9,738 bases of DNA from Candidatus Omnitrophota bacterium. Its GTDB lineage: Bacteria; Omnitrophota; Omnitrophia; Omnitrophales; Aquincolibacteriaceae. The stretch spans positions 1-9,738 of the forward strand of contig JAMWDC010000058.1 in assembly GCA_023819025.1 (NCBI GenBank), written 5' to 3'. A model generated the notes under the pieces. That model was not told the DNA's origin. It searched no databases and was given only the letters and a program-made list of their open reading frames with translations. This document shows, one piece after another, positions 4,673 to 9,738 of this stretch (within the stretch, counting starts at the first letter, position 1; the number at the start of each line of letters is the position of its first letter). The translations under genes and the position numbers were made by a program.

Positions 4673-7604
4673 TGCCCGATACGATAGCAAACAACCGCTC
4701 CCGAAAATTTTCATAGGAAAAATAATCAAGCCCTTTAGGAATTGCCCTTAGGGGCCGCTTGAGTGCTTCCCGAATTCCCGCCTTAATCTCGCCAAGCTTT
4801 TCTGGATCGACCAAAATACCCAGTGTGCCGTTGCGGACGGCTTCGCGGCTGCCGTCGGCTTTGCTCGCAATAACGGGGATGCCGCAGGCCATGGCTTCTA
4901 GAAATACGATCCCAAATCCTTCACCCCGACTGGGCATCACATAAACATCCGCTAACCGGTAATGATCTGCCTTCTCTGATTCTGGAATGAAGCCAGTAAA
5001 AACAACCTGGTCTCTAATTCCAAGCCTTTTCGCCTTTTCTTCCAAACGCTGGCGATCCGTACCGTCGCCCGCGATGAGATAAACAATGTTAGGAATCTCC
5101 TTGGATAAATCCGGAAGTATCTCTAAGACTTCGTCGAATCCTTTATAACGTTCGGCCGTGGCGAGCCTCCCTAATGTCATCAAAACAGTTTTGTCTTTTA
5201 GTCCATAATGTTCGATTAATCTCTGCGGCTTGGGCCCTGGTTTAAAATAATTGAGATCCACACAACTCGGCAGAACATAACCTTGCGAATCGTCGAGCTC
5301 CGTCCATCTTAAGAATCTTTCCTTTGTCACATTGCTTACCGCTATAAACGCATCGATTTTCTGAGTAAGATAATTGGTAAGCCAACTTTTGTGCGGCTGC
5401 CAGGCATCAATCCCGTAGATAATCAAAACAAGCGGCGCTCTGGGGTTCAATAATTTTCCAAGATACGCGATGGGCAGTAAATTGATATGACCGCAAAGGA
5501 TCAGATCATAATTGCGGACATGGCTCAGCTTTTTGACAATCTCTAACATATATTTGAATTTACTATTACGCCCTGCGGTGATATATGTTAGTTTATCCGG
5601 CAAAGCCCCGGCCGGCCTACGCATCACCCGAGGAATTGCAACTACCTCACGCAAATCGGGATAACCGCATAAGGCATTCAGAAAATCCCGATTGAACTGG
5701 GCAATGCCCCCGTGTCCGCCGAAGGCATCGCTAAATAACGCGAGCACTCTGATCTTTTTTTGAGAAACTTTATAACGTTGACTGACCGTAAATGCCCAGC
5801 GGCGGGACCAATGACAACTTTTCCGGGCTAGGATCGGAAGGCCGCGCCAAGTGTCGGGATCCTTTTCGGCCTGTAACCATTCGCTGATCGGGACTGTAAA
5901 TCCGGTTTTTGCCCTCCGAATGACTGCTTGCGGGAGCGGAACTGAAGGACTTTGCGCCATAAGATGCTTTCCGTTCGATTTTGGATGAATCGCCAACACA
6001 CCCCCTAATGCCCTTAATAGACCAACGTCAACATAGGGCGTACGTATTTCCAGGGAGTGGGCCATGCCGGCCCAGTCAGCGTCGCGAAGCAGCTGGGTCC
6101 GCATGTAAAGTGTTGATTCCATGGACGCAACCCGGGCAAACGGTGTTTTGGGGTCCGGTGTCACAGCCTTTTTAATGTAGTCGATCTGATCGAATCGCCG
6201 AAGTCCCTCCCTGACGACCTCCGGATTCAAAATCTCGCTCAATTCCCAGGGCATGAATAGGCCCCGCTTGAGGAAATAGGCGCCCGCATAATCCCCACCG
6301 TATTTCAAAAGTCCTCCTGCCTTCGGGCTGAGCGGCAAAATCCTGGCCAGGAAATTTACATAAACATACCGGTAAATTTCTCCAAGGTAGGGGATCCTGG
6401 ACAGCATTGAAAAATTACGGACCATCCTCGGAATTTCCCGAAACGACGGATATCCCCTGAAAAGTTCATCACCCCCCAGACCCGACAATGCAACTTTCAG
6501 GCCGATATGTGCGGCCGCCTTACTGACAAAATAGGTATTGATCCCGTCAATGCTGGGCTGATCCATGGCCTCAAAAACTTTGGGCAGATCTTCGTGAAAT
6601 TCTGAGCGCTTTAATACATAGGTATGATGAGAAGTTCCATATTGTTTCGCAACCATATCCGCAAGCGGAGCCTCGTCCTCATGTGTCCCGCGTAATTCTT
6701 CGAAAGTCAAGGTAACGGTCTGCACATCCCGAATCCCGGCATCGCGGGCCAGTCCGACCAGACTTCCCGAATCAATCCCTGAAGAGAGAAAAACCCCAAC
6801 AGGGACATCCGCGACAAAGTGATGGCGGACCGAATCAAGCAGCGCATCCCTTACAACATTTTGGATCTCCGGCTTTCTTAAGGGTTGTGCTTCTTCGATG
6901 CACTTTTGAAAAGTCTTCGCAATTGAGAAATAAATGTGAGGGCCGGATACCCCTGACGGGTTGATCCACATAAAACTTCCGGCCGGCAGCTCCTGGATTT
7001 CTTTGTAAGTCGTCAACGGTTCCGGGATACTCCCAAAAAGGAAAAATCCGACCGCACCCGCAGAATCGGGAGTCCGTGAAATTTTGCCGCTTGCTAATAA
7101 TGCCTTAACTTGGGATGCCACCCGGATGGTCTTACCGTCATCCGCATAATACAATGGCTTGATCCCATAGGGATCCCGCGCCAAGAACATCCTATTTCCC
7201 TTCGCATCCCACAAGGCAAAAGCAAACATGCCGCGGAGGTCGTGAACCATGGACTCCCCTTTCTCGGCATAGAGATGAAGCAAAACTTCCGTATCCGAAC
7301 GAGAGCGAAACACGTAACCTTTGCTTTCAAGATCCTTGCGCAATTCCTTATAGTTGTAGATTTCTCCGTTGAAACTGACAATGAGACTGCCGTCCCGAGT
7401 CCTCATGGGTTGGGCCCCGGCCTCTGAAAGATCGATAATGGCTAGTCTGCGATGACCAAGTCCCACCCGGCCGTCCTCAGAAAACCATTCGCCGTATCCA
7501 TCCGGGCCACGGAGTTTCATGGAATCCCGGATCTGTCGAAGTTCGTCTCGGTCAACCTTAGGCGAATCGAAATGATAAGAAAAGATACCTACGACACCGC
7601 ACAT
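4635..7604 (-). CDS. asnB: AsnB-type glutamine amidotransferase fused to GT4 glycosyltransferase
   Basis: A 989-residue fusion. Residues 1-610 form a complete class-II asparagine synthetase homolog: catalytic Cys2 (MCGVVGIF), HRRLAIIDLS, SFNGEIYN and SRSDTEVLLH of the glutaminase domain; SSGIDS (274-279, ATP pyrophosphatase loop), GLGGDELFRGY (375-385) and LEIRTPYVD in the synthetase domain. In polysaccharide clusters such enzymes typically amidate a sugar carboxylate rather than aspartate. Residues 616-989 are a GT4 glycosyltransferase: GGHGGIAQFNRD acceptor loop, GRLA...YKGFDEV, LIAGDGTD, and the EX7E motif E895/E903 (EGFGIVFLEAMACG). The linker is only about three residues (VSQ) over a run of seven A's; no ATG or Shine-Dalgarno for a separate glycosyltransferase exists nearby, which favours a true fusion. 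The final ten residues are antisense to a hepT remnant. ATG 7604 follows GAGGAG by about 13 nt and is fixed by the need for Cys2. Confidence 0.88.
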   Translation of the reverse strand: MCGVVGIFSYHFDSPKVDRDELRQIRDSMKLRGPDGYGEWFSEDGRVGLGHRRLAIIDLSEAGAQPMRTRDGSLIVSFNGEIYNYKELRKDLESKGYVFRSRSDTEVLLHLYAEKGESMVHDLRGMFAFALWDAKGNRMFLARDPYGIKPLYYADDGKTIRVASQVKALLASGKISRTPDSAGAVGFFLFGSIPEPLTTYKEIQELPAGSFMWINPSGVSGPHIYFSIAKTFQKCIEEAQPLRKPEIQNVVRDALLDSVRHHFVADVPVGVFLSSGIDSGSLVGLARDAGIRDVQTVTLTFEELRGTHEDEAPLADMVAKQYGTSHHTYVLKRSEFHEDLPKVFEAMDQPSIDGINTYFVSKAAAHIGLKVALSGLGGDELFRGYPSFREIPRMVRNFSMLSRIPYLGEIYRYVYVNFLARILPLSPKAGGLLKYGGDYAGAYFLKRGLFMPWELSEILNPEVVREGLRRFDQIDYIKKAVTPDPKTPFARVASMESTLYMRTQLLRDADWAGMAHSLEIRTPYVDVGLLRALGGVLAIHPKSNGKHLMAQSPSVPLPQAVIRRAKTGFTVPISEWLQAEKDPDTWRGLPILARKSCHWSRRWAFTVSQRYKVSQKKIRVLALFSDAFGGHGGIAQFNRDFLNALCGYPDLREVVAIPRVMRRPAGALPDKLTYITAGRNSKFKYMLEIVKKLSHVRNYDLILCGHINLLPIAYLGKLLNPRAPLVLIIYGIDAWQPHKSWLTNYLTQKIDAFIAVSNVTKERFLRWTELDDSQGYVLPSCVDLNYFKPGPKPQRLIEHYGLKDKTVLMTLGRLATAERYKGFDEVLEILPDLSKEIPNIVYLIAGDGTDRQRLEEKAKRLGIRDQVVFTGFIPESEKADHYRLADVYVMPSRGEGFGIVFLEAMACGIPVIASKADGSREAVRNGTLGILVDPEKLGEIKAGIREALKRPLRAIPKGLDYFSYENFRERLFAIVSGITKYENTRACSV
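4663..4738. repeat. 76-bp perfect direct repeat, copy 2
   Basis: Identical to 3120-3195. Here it covers the end of the hepT remnant and, on the minus strand, the native C-terminal coding part of the glycosyltransferase module of the fusion gene. Confidence 0.95.
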
Positions 7605-7701
7605 GGCAACGGAATTTTATCTCCTCTCGTTATGGGCATCCTCAGTGAAAATTGATGCAGTGTGTCAATGCCGAATGTGAAATCAGAAGAAATGAAAGAC
7701 T

Positions 7702-8661
7702 TCAGATCTTTGCGGTTTTTCTAACTTGCTCTTCGATCCAGGGGTAGGTCAGGCGGATGCCATCGAGGAGCTTGAATCGGGCCCGCCAGCCGGTCTTGTA
7801 GATTTTATCGTTACTGAAATTGCGGGATTGGACGCCGACCGGGCCTGGGATATATTTCACTCTGATCTTTTTTCCGGAAATTTGAATCACAGTATCAACC
7901 AGCTCTTGGACTGTTACATATTCGGGATTCCCGATATTCGTGGGCCCCTCCAGCTCAGAATGCATGAGACGCCAAACACCGTCGACCATATCTTCCACGT
8001 ACGTATAAGAACGAACGGCCGAACCATCGCCCCAGACCTCGATTGTACCGCCATCCGCGGTCTGGGCAACCTTGCGGCAGATGGCAGCCGGCGCCTTCTC
8101 CCGTCCGCCATCCCAAGTCCCCTCAGGACCGTAGCAATTCTGAAATCGGGCAATCCTTATTTTCATGTCGTACCTCTTCCCGTAAGCCAGAGCCATCCGC
8201 TCGGCATAAAGTTTCTCCCATCCGTACTCATTATCGGGCTGAGCCGGGTAGGCCTCCTCTTCTTTCATCTCGGGCTCGCCCGGTTTCATATCGCGGTAAA
8301 CACAAACGGATGAAGAAAAGAAGTAATGTTTGATTCCGAGGGTAGCTGCGGCGAAAATCATGTTGATATTGACTAAGGCGCTATTTCTCATAATCTCACA
8401 ATCCGCAGAATGGATAAATCCCATACCACCCATGTCGGCCGCCAATTGATAGACTTCGTCGAAAGAACCAGGAGGCGACAATGCCTCTTCGCAGTTTTTC
8501 GGATGCCTTAAATCCAGGATCTTGAATTCGTCCGCAGCGCTGGGCGAATACTCAGGATATTTGATATCGACACCGCGGACCCAGTAACCCTCCTTTTTCA
8601 ATCGTCTTACAAGATGGTGCGCGATAAATCCGCCTGCACCAGTAACAAGGGCCTTTTTCAT
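7702..8661 (-). CDS. GDP-mannose 3,5-epimerase-like NAD-dependent epimerase
   Basis: A 319-residue extended SDR enzyme. It resembles GDP-D-mannose 3,5-epimerase (GDP-mannose to GDP-L-galactose/gulose): Rossmann TGAGGFIAHHLVRRLK (residues 7-22, with the GAGGFIA form known from plant GME instead of GAGGFIG), ADMGGMGFI (75-83), the SSSVCVY stretch with C120, the Y146xxxK150 pair (EYGWEK), and RFQNCYGPEGTWDGGREKAP (172-191) with K189. C120 and K189 correspond to the Cys/Lys acid-base pair of plant GME; WGDGSAVRSYTYVEDMVDG is the usual sugar-binding strand. Length is normal for bacterial members; plant enzymes carry a longer tail. AGAGG lies 6 nt before ATG 8661. It precedes the amidotransferase-glycosyltransferase gene by 97 bp in the same direction and probably supplies the activated sugar. 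A related epimerase or dehydratase on another NDP-sugar is possible. Confidence 0.88.
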   Translation of the reverse strand: MKKALVTGAGGFIAHHLVRRLKKEGYWVRGVDIKYPEYSPSAADEFKILDLRHPKNCEEALSPPGSFDEVYQLAADMGGMGFIHSADCEIMRNSALVNINMIFAAATLGIKHYFFSSSVCVYRDMKPGEPEMKEEEAYPAQPDNEYGWEKLYAERMALAYGKRYDMKIRIARFQNCYGPEGTWDGGREKAPAAICRKVAQTADGGTIEVWGDGSAVRSYTYVEDMVDGVWRLMHSELEGPTNIGNPEYVTVQELVDTVIQISGKKIRVKYIPGPVGVQSRNFSNDKIYKTGWRARFKLLDGIRLTYPWIEEQVRKTAKI

Positions 8662-8673
8662 GTCAACCTCTTA

Positions 8674-8835
8674 GGCATAGAGAGCGTAGAGCAAAGTGCA
8701 TAGCCGTTTATCGCACTGAACGTACATTTCATTCAACATTGAATGACCTCGAAAACCTGATTATCTTGCGGCAAAGAAGATCAAGCCCTGCCAGATCGAC
8801 ACCTTGCTCTATGCCCTCTGCACTATGCGCTTTGC
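8674..8835. repeat. Degenerate CTATGC-type repeats in both orientations
   Basis: GGCATAGAG (8674-8682) and GCAAAGTGCATAG (8691-8703) recur inverted at 8807-8815 (CTCTATGCC, exact) and 8823-8835 (CTATGCGCTTTGC, 12 of 13). The blocks keep the same order instead of the mirrored one, so this is not a simple hairpin but a patch of short related words in both directions. Together with the palindrome at 8729-8746 it accounts for most of the 268-bp gene-free stretch; no coding signal is evident there. Confidence 0.6.
8729..8746. promoter_or_regulatory. Perfect 18-bp palindrome upstream of the epimerase gene
   Basis: TCATTCAA-CA-TTGAATGA is an exact 8+2+8 dyad, 68-85 bp before the epimerase start. 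Reading on the minus strand, a weak promoter-like pair (TTGAAT, then GATAAA after 18 bp) begins in it. It could be an operator of a dimeric regulator; no regulator gene is in the window. Confidence 0.4.
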
Positions 8836-8914
8836 TGTTTCTGCCCACAGCTTCGCCCTCTCAGTCACATCCGTTGGCAGCAGATGGGCGGCTACCAATA
8901 TGACCTTGGAGCAT

Positions 8915-8941
8915 CTGAAATCTAAAATCTTAAATTTTAAA
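8915..8941. repeat. AT-rich inverted repeat, left copy (TIR-like)
   Basis: Begins CTGAAAT. Compared with the reverse complement of 9404-9430 it matches at 23 of 27 positions without gaps. It contains the stop codon of the four-helix-bundle gene. Confidence 0.6.
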
Positions 8942-9361
8942 ATCGTACAAAATAGAATCAATACCCGTCACGCAAATCGTTTTTTTAAGCTTCTCTGCTT
9001 CTAAATTCGCTCGTGACGTTTTTAGGGATTTAGCCAAAATATGAGAAATTTCATCTGCTTCTTGGGTAAGTTTATCTACCGGTTCGAAATGAATCGGAAC
9101 TCCTGAATCCTTCAATAAACGAAGCCATAAGTTTGCTTCTTTGGATTCCCGGAAGGATATTGAGATCTTATAAATAAAATCTTCTTTACTAAATCCGGCG
9201 ATGGCTTCTTCATAATTTGCCGCCACGGAGGTCCCTGACCTTATTAATTGCCTTCCTATTTTTTCATTGCCGACAAGTTCCTTAGGAAGACGCCTGACAA
9301 GCTGAACAATACCCAAAGCGAACTTATAGAGTCTGTCTCTCATTTTCTGTTGCTTGTTCAT
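8930..9361 (-). CDS. Four-helix-bundle protein (23S rRNA IVP family)
   Basis: A 143-residue helical protein of the four helix bundle / 23S rRNA intervening-sequence-encoded family (TIGR02436 type). The hallmarks are RQLIRSGTSVAANYEEA (about 38-53), EDFIYKISISFRESKEANLWLRLL (about 60-83) and a C-terminal helix. Members form oligomeric bundles; their function is not established. They occur within 23S rRNA insertions but also as stand-alone genes scattered in environmental genomes, as here. A TTG at 9409 would add 16 residues (KYEVKKGDLKFKRLT), but these are encoded by an AT-rich low-complexity tract; ATG 9361 (MNKQQKMRDRLYKF) fits the family start better, although the only GGAG (9384-9387) is 22 nt upstream. 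The gene is bracketed by 27-bp inverted repeats, suggesting that it entered the operon as a unit. Confidence 0.82.
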   Translation of the reverse strand: MNKQQKMRDRLYKFALGIVQLVRRLPKELVGNEKIGRQLIRSGTSVAANYEEAIAGFSKEDFIYKISISFRESKEANLWLRLLKDSGVPIHFEPVDKLTQEADEISHILAKSLKTSRANLEAEKLKKTICVTGIDSILYDFKI

Positions 9362-9403
9362 GGTAAGTCTTTTGAATTTCAAATCTCCTTTTTTGACTTC
9401 GTA

Positions 9404-9430
9404 TTTCAAATTTTAGATTTTCAATTTCAG
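9404..9430. repeat. AT-rich inverted repeat, right copy (TIR-like)
   Basis: Ends ATTTCAG (9424-9430), inverted relative to 8915-8921; 23 of 27 positions pair with the left copy. It sits between the antiterminator stop and the four-helix-bundle gene, within a run of TTTCAAATTTTAGATTTTC-like words. Confidence 0.6.
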
Positions 9431-9433
9431 TCT

Positions 9434-9738
9434 TTAAATTGGTTCCACCCATGCTTCGTCGACTTCCACCGAGACGGACTGCATCAATAAATCCAGGGAA
9501 ATGACGAGTCGGCAATGTTTATTTTTTCTCACGATAAAGCCTTCGGCCCCTTTAAAAGGCCCGGCACGGACATAGACACGTTCACCCGCTTTGAGATACG
9601 GGAAGGGATCCAGCCGGATCTCCTCCTCAATGAATCGCCGGATGGCCGCAAGGTCGCGCTCCGGAACTTCGATAGGATCCGCAGCCGAACGTCCGACAAA
9701 TCGGACCACGCCCCGGGTATTGAGGATATCCCAACGTT
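9434..9738 (-). CDS. NusG-paralog transcription antiterminator (RfaH/UpxY-like), 5' part outside window
   Basis: The frame stays open to the window edge, so only the C-terminal part (about 100 residues) is seen. It reads RWDILNTRGVVRFVGRS at the end of the NGN domain (the 'vlntpGVvrfVg' strand of this family), then PVERD-like IEVPERDLAAIRRFIEEE, then a KOW domain GERVYVRAGPFKGAEGFIVR with VISLDLLMQSVSVEVDEAWVEPI. The specialised NusG-paralog style ('LLqRSVaVEVd...vepi') and the position at the head of a polysaccharide operon point to an operon-specific elongation factor that rides RNA polymerase and couples it to ribosomes, rather than housekeeping NusG. A GTG at 9707-9709 is not the start, since conserved NGN sequence continues upstream of it. 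Next gene downstream is the four-helix-bundle protein. Confidence 0.85.
   Translation of the reverse strand, partial: RWDILNTRGVVRFVGRSAADPIEVPERDLAAIRRFIEEEIRLDPFPYLKAGERVYVRAGPFKGAEGFIVRKNKHCRLVISLDLLMQSVSVEVDEAWVEPI

Noticed and set aside
7663..7668. TTGACA on the minus strand before the AsnB fusion gene as a promoter
   Set aside because: No acceptable -10 hexamer at 16-19 bp; the gene is more likely read through from the epimerase.
7726..8313. 195-codon plus-strand open frame
   Set aside because: Shadow of the epimerase gene on the minus strand, where all SDR motifs are found; no domain features of its own.

Overview
The window is a piece of a bacterial surface-polysaccharide (exopolysaccharide, O-antigen or capsule-type) biosynthesis locus that reads on the minus strand and has been interrupted by plus-strand accessory genes. 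The gene styles (NusG-paralog antiterminator at the head, four-helix-bundle 23S-IVP-type protein, plant-like GDP-mannose 3,5-epimerase, AsnB-type amidotransferase, MNT/HEPN pair, DUF4143 ATPase) fit an uncultured Gram-negative-type bacterium such as Omnitrophota, Nitrospirota or a deltaproteobacterial-grade lineage. This placement is an impression from gene content, not a result.

Polysaccharide genes in transcription order (minus strand, right to left): the 3' end of a NusG/RfaH/UpxY-like antiterminator (9434-9738, cut by the window edge); a small four-helix-bundle protein bracketed by AT-rich inverted repeats (8930-9361); a GDP-mannose 3,5-epimerase-like SDR enzyme (7702-8661); a 989-residue protein joining an AsnB-type glutamine amidotransferase to a GT4 glycosyltransferase (4635-7604); a Wzx-like flippase (792-2060); and a decayed FkbM-type methyltransferase (1-698, cut by the left edge). 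Together they would make and modify an activated sugar, transfer it to a lipid-linked glycan and flip the product across the membrane, with the antiterminator helping RNA polymerase read the long operon.

Plus-strand insertions between flippase and fusion gene: an MntA/HepT (MNT/HEPN) toxin-antitoxin pair (2256-3129) with intact active-site motifs, and an AAA ATPase of the DUF4143 type (3343-4629) with a strong, almost leaderless promoter overlapped by an AAATTGTC/GACAATTT palindrome.

The interruptions left scars. A 76-bp perfect direct repeat (3120-3195 = 4663-4738) brackets the ATPase. Each copy holds a HepT stop codon running into the C-terminal end of a glycosyltransferase on the other strand. 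A 15-codon remnant of a second, divergent hepT lies directly after the ATPase, and a central glycosyltransferase fragment lies between flippase and mntA. The locus has evidently been rebuilt by recombination more than once.

No tRNA, rRNA, CRISPR array or recognisable transposase was seen. Gene-free stretches are short: 699-791 (a hairpin), 3130-3342 (repeat, gene fragment, operator and promoter) and 8662-8929 (a palindrome and degenerate CTATGC-type repeats).
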